From Saccharicrinis sp963663905 (GTDB lineage Bacteria > Bacteroidota > Bacteroidia > Bacteroidales > Marinilabiliaceae), in assembly GCA_963663905.2 (NCBI GenBank), contig OY760657.1, positions 2,418,001 through 2,482,000 of the forward strand: 64,000 nucleotides of DNA, given 5' to 3'. Below are positions 55,924 through 64,000 of this stretch, one piece after another. The notes below the pieces were generated by a model that saw nothing but the letters and a program-made list of their open reading frames with translations, was not told the origin of the DNA and ran no database searches. Position 1 is the first letter of the stretch. The number at the start of each line of letters is the position of its first letter. A program made the translations under genes and the position numbers.

Positions 55924-56457
55924 TTACTCATCCAATAAGTTTCCTAATAAACTTAATCCTTCATTCCATTCTCCCAGCCCTGAAGCAGAATTTATATGTC
56001 CGGCCTCTCCTACACTTACAAATTCACTGCCCCATGATTGAGCCAACAATAATGATGCATCCAAATCTGCCCATGGATCATTAGTACTGGCTACAAATAA
56101 TGTAGGAAAATCAATTTTAGTTTTTGGTACCGGTAAAAATGAATCTAATCCAACATCAGATGATACATTATCAAGATTTGGAGGCGCTACAATCAAGGCT
56201 CCTTTTATTCTTTTTTTATAAGTATTCACCCAATGCGATAAAGCAATTCCTCCCAAACTATGGGATATAAAAACAACTTTAGATAAATCATACCCATTTA
56301 ATGCATCATCAATAGTTTTTATCCAGACCTCACGTTCAGGCTGATCCCAATTGATTTGTTCTATTCTTTTGCAATTAGGCAATATATTTTCAAAACGACT
56401 TTGCCAATGTTCTCTGTCCGATCCTCCTAATCCAGGTAATGTAAAGTAATGTATCAT
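55924..56457 (-). CDS. RBBP9/YdeN-family serine hydrolase
   Basis: 177 residues. A small alpha/beta hydrolase: LPGLGGSDREHWQS at 7-20, nucleophile Ser67 in FISHSLGG, Asp in ASTNDPWAD, and His in GEAGHINSASG near 155. Members of this family hydrolyse small esters and amides. The physiological substrate is unknown. It is convergent with tyrA, sharing the terminator, and is otherwise alone. Confidence 0.88.
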   Translation of the reverse strand: MIHYFTLPGLGGSDREHWQSRFENILPNCKRIEQINWDQPEREVWIKTIDDALNGYDLSKVVFISHSLGGIALSHWVNTYKKRIKGALIVAPPNLDNVSSDVGLDSFLPVPKTKIDFPTLFVASTNDPWADLDASLLLAQSWGSEFVSVGEAGHINSASGLGEWNEGLSLLGNLLDE

Positions 56458-56641
56458 AGTTTATTTATTTTTCTTATTTATATTTCAATTAAAATAGATA
56501 TAACCTCAAACGAATAAAACGGAGTTTTGTTAAGACTATCTGCATATTATATCATACTTTTTACATATGCTTTATAGGATATATTACAAACTAATAGTTT
56601 AGCTTCAAAGTATAATATTTTTATTCATTAAAAGGATAACA

Positions 56642-56649
56642 TATATTTG
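56642..56649 (+). promoter_or_regulatory. mnmA -7 box, only 4 nt before the ATG
   Basis: TATATTTG matches TAnnTTTG exactly and ends 4 nt before the mnmA ATG at 56654, with TTTTTA at the -33 position. Transcription would begin at or beside the start codon, giving a leaderless mRNA. Confidence 0.55.
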
Positions 56650-56653
56650 CAAC

Positions 56654-57742
56654 ATGGCAAAAACAAAGGTTCTATTAGGTATGAGTGGTGGTGTTGACAG
56701 TTCTATGTCGGCCTGGTATTTACAACAAATGAATTATGAAGTTATTGGTATTACTTTTAATACCATTTCTCCAATATCTTCTGATAATTCACATCAATAC
56801 ATCAAAGAAGCAAAAGAACTTGCTGACAAACTTAATATAAAGCATCATGTTATTGATGTTTATGATGATTTTAAGTCCAGTGTAATTGATTATTTTGTCG
56901 ATGAGTATTTGAAAGGACGAACTCCTAACCCTTGTATCCGATGCAATGAGACAATAAAATGGAAACTCCTGTATGAAGAATCTATAAAGCTTCAATGTGA
57001 TAAAATAGCTACCGGACATTACGTTCGTTTATTTCAAAAAGATAATATATCATACATACAAAAAGGAATTGATCCAATAAAAGATCAATCTTATTTTTTA
57101 TGGAATCTGCCTCAGCACATACTTAACAAATGTGTTTTTCCTTTGGGTAACTTTCTTAAAACGGATGTAAAAGAAAAAGCTCGTTCCCTTGGATTTAATC
57201 ATATGGCCGGTAAAAAAGAAAGCATGGGCGTATGCTTTTTACAAGGAGAAAACTACAGAACATTTATTGGCCGCCTGCGACCTGAAATAAATAAGCAACT
57301 TGCCAATGGTATTATAAAAAATTTAAACGGAGATGTAATCGGAGAACATGAAGGCTTTCCTTTATATACTATAGGTCAGAAACGAGGATTAACATTAAAT
57401 AAAAATCACGGAGAATGTGTAGCTGAAATAGACCCTAAAAATAACATTCTTATTACGGCTCCTAAGGAAACTTTATATTCTGACAGCTTAAAAATTAAGA
57501 ATTATATTCTTTGTAATCCATTGCCGGAAGACGAATCTTTGAAGGTAGATATTAGAATACGGGGATTAGATGCTGTCCCTCCAACTCCAGGAGTGATAAA
57601 TATTAAAGACGAAGCTTTAAATGTACTTTTTGATACTCCTGTTTGGGCTTTAACTCCCGGACAATCAATAGTTCTTTATGTTAACGACATTGTTATTGGT
57701 GGAGGAATTGTTGATGAATACGAATTTAACGCTTCATTGTAA
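56654..57742 (+). CDS. mnmA: tRNA-specific 2-thiouridylase
   Basis: 362 residues. PP-loop SGGVDSS at 11-17 binds ATP. The catalytic cysteines are Cys94 (in TPNPCIRCNE) and Cys194 (in MGVCFLQGE). Further family blocks are KIATGHYVR, KDQSYFLW and PLYTIGQKRGL, then the C-terminal beta-barrel domain. It thiolates U34 of tRNA-Lys, -Glu and -Gln. Its 3' end overlaps the convergent tilS gene by 17 bp. Confidence 0.94.
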   Translation: MAKTKVLLGMSGGVDSSMSAWYLQQMNYEVIGITFNTISPISSDNSHQYIKEAKELADKLNIKHHVIDVYDDFKSSVIDYFVDEYLKGRTPNPCIRCNETIKWKLLYEESIKLQCDKIATGHYVRLFQKDNISYIQKGIDPIKDQSYFLWNLPQHILNKCVFPLGNFLKTDVKEKARSLGFNHMAGKKESMGVCFLQGENYRTFIGRLRPEINKQLANGIIKNLNGDVIGEHEGFPLYTIGQKRGLTLNKNHGECVAEIDPKNNILITAPKETLYSDSLKIKNYILCNPLPEDESLKVDIRIRGLDAVPPTPGVINIKDEALNVLFDTPVWALTPGQSIVLYVNDIVIGGGIVDEYEFNASL

Positions 57743-59054
57743 ACTTAGTAATCTTCTTTGTTTTTGAAGTAATTTTATATCTATCATCAGTTCTATGCCC
57801 AATAATCCATACAATATCATCACCTGAAAGCATTAACCAACAGTTTTCCTTTTCTTGAATTGAAAATTTATTGTCAATAAAGAAATCGCTAACCTTTTTA
57901 AAATTTTTCATTCCCAACGGTCTGAAAGTATCACCTTGCTCCCATTTACGTATAGTCAAAGGGTACTCCAATAACTCTTCATCAAATTGGGCTACTAGTA
58001 AAGATCTATCAATCTTAAAACTCTCACTACTAATACCCCTTTCAATATTAATATCTATAGGAATTTTGATGTGATATTCATCAAAACTAACATAGTAATT
58101 TTCACTAACATCTTCTTTTATTGGAAGTACAATTAAATTTTGTCGGTCTTTAATTAATCGATGCGAGGACGAGTAAAACTGCTTACCGGAAGCATTGATA
58201 TTTATTGTTTCTAAAATATCATCAATTACCGCTCCATTAAAACCATATGGATGTAGCAACTCAAATAACACCAAGTGCTTTTCTTTAAACTCATTTACAT
58301 GTTTAAGAGATATTAAAACAGTATCATCCTGCTCTACAACCCAATCGTGCTTAATATCTTCAATAGATGCTTTTACAAAATCGTTAATTTGCTGTAATCG
58401 ATCCATATTTTTAAGCATCGTATCACTAAACGAAGGATTTAACGATTGAAATAATGGAATAATTTCATTCCTTATCTTATTTCGGGTATAGATGGATTCT
58501 TGATTGGATGAATCTGTCCTGTAACTCAAATTATTCTCATTGCAATATGACTCTAACTCTTTTCGGGAGAAAATCATTAACGGTCTGATAATATTGTCAT
58601 TTACTGGCTTTATTCCCGTTAAACCTTTCACACCGGTTCCTCTAAGTAAGTTTAAAAAGAACGTTTCTATACTATCATCCTGGTGATGCCCTGTGGCAAT
58701 CCAGTTAAACTCATATTTATGCACTAATTCCTGAAACCAACCATACCTAAGATCTCTGGCTGCCATTTCAATCGAGATTCCTTTTTGTTTACTATACTCT
58801 TTTGTATCAAAGGAATTTACATATAAAGGAACTTCATGTATTTTACAAAAATCCCTCACAAAGGCTTCATCTGCATCAGATTCCGCTCCCCTTAAATTAA
58901 AGTTACAATGAGCAGCAGAAACATCAACTCCGTTCTTCTTAAACAAATGTAATAATGCCAAAGAATCAGCTCCTCCACTAAAAGCAACTAAAACTTTATG
59001 ACCTTCTTTATAATTACATTCATTATTTAAAAACGCAAAAAACTGACTAAGCAT
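57726..59054 (-). CDS. tilS: tRNA(Ile)-lysidine synthetase
   Basis: 442 residues. PP-loop VAFSGGADSLALLHL (Ser26-Gly-Gly) and the family blocks AHCNFNLRGAESDADEAFV and TGHHQDDSIETFFLNLLRGT. Also present are the substrate-binding linker and the C-terminal domain with RKWEQGDTFRPLGMKNFKKV. It changes C34 of tRNA-Ile(CAU) to lysidine so that it reads AUA, an essential step. It follows pabB by 12 nt on the same strand, so the two are probably co-transcribed. It overlaps convergent mnmA by 17 bp. Confidence 0.94.
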   Translation of the reverse strand: MLSQFFAFLNNECNYKEGHKVLVAFSGGADSLALLHLFKKNGVDVSAAHCNFNLRGAESDADEAFVRDFCKIHEVPLYVNSFDTKEYSKQKGISIEMAARDLRYGWFQELVHKYEFNWIATGHHQDDSIETFFLNLLRGTGVKGLTGIKPVNDNIIRPLMIFSRKELESYCNENNLSYRTDSSNQESIYTRNKIRNEIIPLFQSLNPSFSDTMLKNMDRLQQINDFVKASIEDIKHDWVVEQDDTVLISLKHVNEFKEKHLVLFELLHPYGFNGAVIDDILETININASGKQFYSSSHRLIKDRQNLIVLPIKEDVSENYYVSFDEYHIKIPIDINIERGISSESFKIDRSLLVAQFDEELLEYPLTIRKWEQGDTFRPLGMKNFKKVSDFFIDNKFSIQEKENCWLMLSGDDIVWIIGHRTDDRYKITSKTKKITKFTMKR

Positions 59055-59066
59055 ATTTTAAGAATC

Positions 59067-60368
59067 TTAGGAATTAAATAGTTTAAAAATGGCACTGGCT
59101 TTAACCAAACACTCTTCATATTCTTTTTCAGGAATACTTTTCTCGGTTATAGCACTTCCTACCATAAACGACAAGTATTTATTTACTGAATTATAAAGCA
59201 AACTACGAATCACAACATTGAAATCAAAATCGCCATTGGGTGCAAAATAACCAACAGCGCCAGAATAAACTCCTCTTTTAGTCTCTTCATATTTCTCAAT
59301 CAACTTCATAGCCCTTATTTTGGGAGCTCCAGTCATTGAACCCATTGGAAAAGAATATTTGATAGCATCTAAAACTGAATACTCCTTATCAATTTCAGCC
59401 ACAACAGTGGTAATCATCTGAAAAACCTGAGGAAACTTATATATACCACACAACTCCTCCACTTTAACACTACCCATTTTAGCAACTCTGGAAAGATCAT
59501 TTCTTACCAAATCGGCAATCATTATATTTTCAGAACGTTCTTTGATACAATGCTGCAATTCATAAGCATTTCTTTCATCCTCCTGTATGTCAATACTCCT
59601 TGGTGCTGTACCTTTTATTGGTTGACTTATTAATTTATCTCCTTCCTTTTTAAGATACCGTTCAGGCGATGCTGATATAATAAACCTATCTTCAATTTTA
59701 AGGAAGGCATTAAAGGGAGTTGGTGAAATTTCGGCAAGCTTAAGGTATACTTCAACAGGACTAATTTCTACACTATCTGCATAGAACTCCATACAATAAT
59801 TCAACTCATAAATATCCCCTTTATGAATATGCTTTAAAACGGATTCGATAGAATTGATATATCCTTCCCGATTAATCTTTGAAGAAAAATGAATTGGATT
59901 TATTTTGATATCACATAGTGAAATTTCATGAATTTCATTTACTATTCCACAAACCGATAATTCACTATCAATTTTTGGATCGTATTCTACCCACCACTCA
60001 TGCTTTTCATTTATAAAAACATATCGAGGCTGAAAGAAAACAATAGGCGAAAAGAATAAACTATCATCGTTAACAGAATACAGACTCTCAAATTCATTTT
60101 TTAAATCATAACCCAAATAACCAAATTGCCAGTCTTTAAATGCATTTTTATTCAATTGTTCTAACGAACTAAAGGATCCGGCTATTCTATTAATACACCC
60201 AACTCCTGCTAAAAAATCAAATGAACTGTAATTCACTTTACCATTCATTGGATCATTATATCCGCATGAATTATAAAAAGCTGAATACTCAAACTTCTGA
60301 CTATAAATCAGCAACTTCCGTTTGAATAAATCAGGTTCTTCAATTTGAATGGTATATCTATTTCGCAT
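59067..60368 (-). CDS. pabB: Aminodeoxychorismate synthase component I
   Basis: 433 residues. The chorismate-binding fold of the TrpE/PabB/MenF group: GDIYELNYCMEFYADS near 195, KGTAPRSIDIQEDERNAYEL near 253, SENIMIADLVRNDLSRVAKM, and the C-terminal block FPMGSMTGAPKIRAMKLIE with GVYSGAVGYFAPNGDFDFNV. The Lys of KGTAP (rather than the Thr of TrpE-type TGT) points to PabB, which forms 4-amino-4-deoxychorismate for folate. No glutaminase subunit is next to it. The promoter -7 box ends 4 nt before the ATG, suggesting a leaderless transcript. tilS follows at once. Confidence 0.9.
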   Translation of the reverse strand: MRNRYTIQIEEPDLFKRKLLIYSQKFEYSAFYNSCGYNDPMNGKVNYSSFDFLAGVGCINRIAGSFSSLEQLNKNAFKDWQFGYLGYDLKNEFESLYSVNDDSLFFSPIVFFQPRYVFINEKHEWWVEYDPKIDSELSVCGIVNEIHEISLCDIKINPIHFSSKINREGYINSIESVLKHIHKGDIYELNYCMEFYADSVEISPVEVYLKLAEISPTPFNAFLKIEDRFIISASPERYLKKEGDKLISQPIKGTAPRSIDIQEDERNAYELQHCIKERSENIMIADLVRNDLSRVAKMGSVKVEELCGIYKFPQVFQMITTVVAEIDKEYSVLDAIKYSFPMGSMTGAPKIRAMKLIEKYEETKRGVYSGAVGYFAPNGDFDFNVVIRSLLYNSVNKYLSFMVGSAITEKSIPEKEYEECLVKASAIFKLFNS

Positions 60369-60372
60369 GTGG

Positions 60373-60402
60373 CAAATTTAAAATAAAAAAAGCACCTACA
60401 AA
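60373..60402 (-). promoter_or_regulatory. pabB promoter, -33 box in the loop of the upstream terminator
   Basis: On the minus strand TTTG (60402-60399), 18 nt, TAAATTTG (60380-60373), then 4 nt to the ATG at 60368. Both boxes match the Bacteroidota form, and the TTTG is in the loop of the peroxiredoxin terminator hairpin. Confidence 0.65.
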
Positions 60403-60415
60403 CTGCAGGTGCTTT
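60389..60415 (-). terminator. Intrinsic terminator of the peroxiredoxin gene
   Basis: On the minus strand AGGTGCTTT-type stem reading: 60415-60407 pairs with 60397-60389 with a 9-nt loop, followed by a T7 run. It lies 40 nt after the peroxiredoxin stop. Confidence 0.82.
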
Positions 60416-60454
60416 AGTATACAAATTAAATAATTCTAAATAATCAATAGAAAC

Positions 60455-61090
60455 CTAGTTTTGACTTCCAAGGTATTCTGAAATACCTTCCTGAGAAGCT
60501 GTTAGGCCTTTATCTCCGGCGTGCCAGTCTGCTGGACAAACTTCACCATTCTCTTCAAAAAATTGAAGAGCATCAACCATACGTAAAGTTTCTTCAACAC
60601 TACGACCTAATGGCATATCATTTACAACCTGATGACGTACAGTACCTTCTTTATCAATTAAGAATAAACCACGGTAAGCCATTGGAGTACCTTCAAATAC
60701 CAATTGACCTTCGTCATTGTAATCATATTCTCCAGCTAAAACATCGAAATTCTCAGAGATAGTCATAGAGTTATCAGCTACTAATGGAAATTTAACTCCC
60801 TTAATACCACCTTCTTTTTTCTCTGTTTGTAACCATTTCCAGTGAGAGAATGCAGAATCTACAGAAACGCCAATAACTTCAACATTTCTTTTTTCAAACT
60901 CTGCAATTTTATCTTGAAAAGCAATAATTTCTGTTGGACAAACAAAAGTAAAATCTGCAGGATAAAAGAAAAGTACTACATACTTTTTACCTACAAATTG
61001 ATCTAATGAAAAACCTTCAACGATTTCACCTCCGTTTACTACTGCTTCTGCTTTAAAAGCAGGTGCTTTTTTTCCTACTAAAACTGCCAT
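60455..61090 (-). CDS. Typical 2-Cys peroxiredoxin (AhpC/Prx1-like)
   Basis: 211 residues. Peroxidatic Cys51 in DFTFVCPTE, resolving Cys185 in GEVCPADW, and the Arg in YRGLFLIDKEGTVRHQVVND. Its length and C-terminal arm fit the Prx1/AhpC class that reduces hydrogen peroxide and organic peroxides. No AhpF is adjacent, so a thioredoxin-type donor is likely. It is a single gene between two terminators. Confidence 0.93.
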   Translation of the reverse strand: MAVLVGKKAPAFKAEAVVNGGEIVEGFSLDQFVGKKYVVLFFYPADFTFVCPTEIIAFQDKIAEFEKRNVEVIGVSVDSAFSHWKWLQTEKKEGGIKGVKFPLVADNSMTISENFDVLAGEYDYNDEGQLVFEGTPMAYRGLFLIDKEGTVRHQVVNDMPLGRSVEETLRMVDALQFFEENGEVCPADWHAGDKGLTASQEGISEYLGSQN

Positions 61091-61291
61091 AATCTTTTTT
61101 TAATTTGTTTATAATGTACTTTGTTAAATTTTAAGTTACAGAAATCAAACAAAACAAGGTTTAAAAAGTTTCAAGTTTTTTAAAATTATTTCAAAAAAAC
61201 TTCAAAAACACCAATTACACACCTTATTTTCAATACATTAAAATCAACAAAAAAAATAATATATTTAATACTTTCAAACTAGCTAAAGAAA

Positions 61292-62524
61292 TTATTTAGT
61301 TTCAATTGCAGCCAATTCAACAATCTTTATAATTACTTCAACTGCCTTTTGCATACTTTCAAGCGGAACAAACTCGAATCTTCCATGGAAATTATGACCA
61401 CCGGCAAAAATATTTGGTGTCGGTAATCCCATAAATGATAATCTTGAACCATCAGTTCCTCCTCTGATTGGTTTAACCAAAGGCTTAACCCCAACTAATT
61501 CCATTGCTTTTTGAGCATTGTCAACAATATATTTAACAGGTTCAACCTTCTCACGCATATTGTAATACTGATCTTTCACCTCAATCTCTACAGTACCCTC
61601 ACCATATTCATGATTAATTTTACTAACAATATGTTTTATTTCTTTTTTTCTATCCTCAAAGCGATCCCTTCTAAAGTCTCTGATTATATAGGCTAATTCA
61701 CTTTTTTCAACTTCACCTTTAAATGACATTAAATGGTAAAATCCTTCATATCCTGAAGTATGCTCAGGTGTTTCTACACGAGGCAACATTGTTATTAGTT
61801 GATTTGCTATTCTTATGGAGTTACGCATCTTATTTTTAGCATAACCAGGATGCACATTTCTTCCGTAAACGGTAAGCTTAGCAATAGCTGCATTAAAATT
61901 CTCATATTCTAATTCACCTATTTCTCCCCCATCCATTGTATAAGCATAATCAGCGCCAAATTTCTCAACGTCAAAATGATCTGCACCGGCACCAATCTCT
62001 TCATCAGGAGTAAATCCAATCCTTATTTTTCCATGTTTTATTTCAGGGTGTTTCATTAAATATTCAGCAGCTGTTACTATTTCTGCAACACCAGCCTTAT
62101 CGTCTGCTCCCAATAAGGTATTACCATCTGTAGTGATCAAAGTTTGGCCTACATATTTTTTTAATTCAGGAAATTCTTCAGGTTTCAATACAATTCCGTT
62201 CTCTGCATTTAAGGTAATTGTTCCTCCATCATAGTTCTCAACTATCTGAGGATTCACATTTTTACCACTAAAATCCGGACTGGTATCCACATGAGCAATA
62301 AATCCAATTACAGGCACCTCAGTTTCCACATTTGAAGGAATTGTGGCCATTATATAACCATTATCGTCAAGCTCAACTTCTTCAAGTCCAAGATCTTTTA
62401 ATTCCTCCACCAGTTTCTCTGAAAAAAACATTTGACCAGGAGTCGAAGGCGTTAAACCAGTATCTGTATCTGACTGAGTATCAAACCCAACATACTTTAA
62501 AAACCGCTCTTTTATATTAATCAT
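61292..62524 (-). CDS. pepT: Peptidase T (tripeptide aminopeptidase)
   Basis: 410 residues from ATG 62524. The frame two codons upstream begins with TTG and is not needed. It is an M20 family dizinc peptidase: metal ligands in IAHVDTSPDF (His), LLGADDKAGVAEIV (Asp, bridging), FTPDEEIGAGADHF (Glu pair), AYTMDGG (Asp) and FAGGHNFHGRFEFVP (His). The GGTDGSRLSFMGLPTPN block is the PepT signature. It releases the N-terminal residue from tripeptides in the cytosol. It is a single gene, 123 nt downstream of proS and beyond the latter's terminator. Confidence 0.95.
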   Translation of the reverse strand: MINIKERFLKYVGFDTQSDTDTGLTPSTPGQMFFSEKLVEELKDLGLEEVELDDNGYIMATIPSNVETEVPVIGFIAHVDTSPDFSGKNVNPQIVENYDGGTITLNAENGIVLKPEEFPELKKYVGQTLITTDGNTLLGADDKAGVAEIVTAAEYLMKHPEIKHGKIRIGFTPDEEIGAGADHFDVEKFGADYAYTMDGGEIGELEYENFNAAIAKLTVYGRNVHPGYAKNKMRNSIRIANQLITMLPRVETPEHTSGYEGFYHLMSFKGEVEKSELAYIIRDFRRDRFEDRKKEIKHIVSKINHEYGEGTVEIEVKDQYYNMREKVEPVKYIVDNAQKAMELVGVKPLVKPIRGGTDGSRLSFMGLPTPNIFAGGHNFHGRFEFVPLESMQKAVEVIIKIVELAAIETK

Positions 62525-62594
62525 TTTCAAATATTATTATTAGTAAAATACATACTGAACTTAAAAGTAGTTTGTTAAAAGTTCAAAAACAAAA

Positions 62595-62620
62595 AGGGAA
62601 GCTATTAAAATAGCTTCCCT
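62595..62620 (-). terminator. Intrinsic terminator of proS
   Basis: AGGGAAGCTATT (62595-62606) pairs with AATAGCTTCCCT (62609-62620). On the minus strand T5-G-T5 follows. It is 28 nt beyond the proS stop. Confidence 0.85.
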
Positions 62621-62647
62621 GACAAATATCATTATAATATATTATAC

Positions 62648-64000
62648 TTAGTATGCCTTTGCAAAAAGCACTCTTTGTGTCGATGGATTACCTGTTACAA
62701 TACATTTTCCCGGAGTTTTATCACCTTCCAAAGGAATACATCTGATGGTAGCTTTTGTTTCATCTTTGATCTTTTGTTCCGTTTCTGAAGTACCATCCCA
62801 ATGAGCAGAAATAAATCCACCTTTTTCTTTTAATACCTTTTTAAATTCATCATAAGAATCAACTACTGTTGTATTCTCTGCTCTAAAATCTAAGGCTTTT
62901 TGGAAAATATTATCCTGAATTGTATCTAATAACTCAGCTACATAAACATCAACATTATCAATAGAAACAACTTCTTTTGTTAATGTATCCCTACGAGCAA
63001 CTTCTATTGTATTATTTTCAATATCACGAGGACCAACAGCTAATCTTACAGGAACACCTTGTAATTCATATTGTGCAAATTTCCATCCTGGCTTACGATT
63101 ATCTGAATCATCGAACTTCACAGAAATTCCTTTCTCCTTCAATTTAGCTACAATAACATCTACCTTCTCGGATATCTTAGCTAAATCTTCTTCACTTTTA
63201 TAAATAGGAACAATAGCCACCTGAATTGGAGCCAATTTTGGAGGTAAAACCAATCCAAAATCATCTGAATGCGCCATAATTAAAGCACCCATTAAACGAG
63301 TTGAAACTCCCCATGAAGTAGCCCAAACATAATCCTCAGTACCTTCCTTACTTGCAAATTTAACATCAAATGCTTTAGCAAAATTCTGACCTAAGAAGTG
63401 AGATGTACCAGATTGCAGAGCCTTTCCATCCTGCATTAATGCTTCAATAGTATATGTTTCCAATGCTCCGGCAAAACGCTCATTAGCTGTTTTTACTCCC
63501 TGAACAACAGGAACTCCCATATATTTCTCGGCGAATTCAGCATAAACCTTGATCATTGTTTCAGTCTCCTCAATAGCTTCCTCTTTTGTTGAGTGGGCAG
63601 TATGACCTTCTTGCCATAAGAACTCAGCTGTTCTTAAAAACAATCTTGTTCTCATTTCCCATCTCACAACATTTGCCCATTGATTACATTTAATAGGTAA
63701 ATCTCTGTATGACTGAATCCAGTTTTTATATGTGTTCCAAATAATTGTTTCTGAAGTTGGACGAACAATTAACTCTTCTTCTAATTTAGCATCAGGATCA
63801 ACAACTACACCTTTACCATCAGGATCATTCATCAAACGATAATGAGTAACCACTGCACACTCTTTAGCAAAACCTTCAACGTGATCGGCTTCTTTACTAA
63901 AAAAAGATTTTGGTATAAACAACGGAAAATATGCATTTACATGACCAGTTTCCTTAAACATCTTATCTAACTGCTGCTGCATTTTTTCCCAAATGGCGTA
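62648..64000 (-). CDS. proS: Prolyl-tRNA synthetase (archaeal/eukaryal type), 5' end off window
   Basis: The frame is open to the last base. Before the ATG at 63982 the codons read YAIWEK, which is the known family context GYAIWEKMQQQLDKMFKETG, so that ATG is internal and the start lies beyond 64000. 451 codons are present. Class II motif 2 and 3 regions: LIVRPTSETIIWNTY, KCNQWANVVRWEMRTRLFLR, EFLWQEGHTAHSTKEEA and SWGVSTRLMGALIMAHSD. Then come an anticodon-binding domain and a C-terminal zinc-binding-like domain ending KAY (RCIPLEGDKTPGKCIVTG). It charges tRNA-Pro. The Bacteroidota typically have this ProS type without the bacterial editing insert. Confidence 0.95.
   Translation of the reverse strand, partial: YAIWEKMQQQLDKMFKETGHVNAYFPLFIPKSFFSKEADHVEGFAKECAVVTHYRLMNDPDGKGVVVDPDAKLEEELIVRPTSETIIWNTYKNWIQSYRDLPIKCNQWANVVRWEMRTRLFLRTAEFLWQEGHTAHSTKEEAIEETETMIKVYAEFAEKYMGVPVVQGVKTANERFAGALETYTIEALMQDGKALQSGTSHFLGQNFAKAFDVKFASKEGTEDYVWATSWGVSTRLMGALIMAHSDDFGLVLPPKLAPIQVAIVPIYKSEEDLAKISEKVDVIVAKLKEKGISVKFDDSDNRKPGWKFAQYELQGVPVRLAVGPRDIENNTIEVARRDTLTKEVVSIDNVDVYVAELLDTIQDNIFQKALDFRAENTTVVDSYDEFKKVLKEKGGFISAHWDGTSETEQKIKDETKATIRCIPLEGDKTPGKCIVTGNPSTQRVLFAKAY

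Noticed and set aside
63980..63982. ATG at 63982 as the start of proS
   Set aside because: The six codons before it read YAIWEK, part of the conserved ProRS N-terminal region, so the gene continues beyond the window.

Overview
The window is a chromosomal segment of an AT-rich member of the Bacteroidota (Bacteroidales/Marinilabiliales-like; I cannot place it further). The evidence is two SusC/SusD-type polysaccharide utilization loci (PULs), a hybrid two-component regulator, an ECF sigma/FecR pair of the Bacteroides-expansion type, an archaeal/eukaryal-type ProRS, and promoters of the Bacteroidota form (TTTG, about 18 nt, TAnnTTTG). Two genes run off the window: a multidomain esterase/deacetylase at the left edge (3' end missing) and proS at the right edge (5' end missing).

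Region 1 (1-15.3 kb, minus strand) is an ECF-sigma-controlled PUL. In transcription order it holds the sigma factor, a FecR anti-sigma, a SusC with an STN signalling domain, SusD, a GH63/GH37-like enzyme, a GH88 unsaturated-uronyl hydrolase, a GH30 enzyme, a lectin-like lipoprotein, and a secreted SGNH esterase plus NodB deacetylase. The target is probably an acylated, uronate-containing glycan, but its identity is not readable from the sequence. The GH63-like gene carries a G9 tract just before its catalytic Asp motif.

Region 2 (15.3-26 kb) holds a gene remnant, an orphan lipoprotein, exported MsrA, a 257-bp MITE-like element, RarA, an OmpA/TonB-C fusion, a YigZ-family protein, a class IV aminotransferase, and a ligase-ACP-acyltransferase fusion.

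Region 3 (26-42.1 kb) is a beta-1,4-galactan (type I arabinogalactan/pectic galactan) PUL: hybrid two-component regulator, GH53, GH2, SusC, SusD, SusE/F-like binding protein, and a second GH53. The layout matches the known galactan PULs of Bacteroides.

Region 4 (42.4-51.5 kb) is accessory. It has a DJ-1 family gene, a REP-associated tyrosine transposase (RAYT) inside a field of palindromes of three stem classes, a beta-helix lipoprotein, a tiny Cys-rich protein, and an ABC-F ATPase. It also has a surface zinc-metallopeptidase lipoprotein whose signal peptide is joined to the mature part through eight TCAA repeats. In this sequence the two parts are out of frame, so this looks like a phase-variable locus in the OFF state. 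Two paralogous small lipoproteins and the 3' stub of a second peptidase copy follow it.

Region 5 (51.7-64 kb) is housekeeping. An aromatic operon (pheA, aminotransferase, DAHP synthase-chorismate mutase, tyrA) is preceded by a 25-codon Phe/Tyr-rich leader peptide and a complete attenuator (segments 1:2, 2:3, 3:4). Then come an RBBP9-like hydrolase, mnmA and tilS (convergent, overlapping 3' ends), pabB, a 2-Cys peroxiredoxin, pepT and proS.

The two observations most worth following up are the TCAA slippage switch at 48755-48786 and the aromatic attenuator at 51727-51858. No tRNA, rRNA or CRISPR array was seen.
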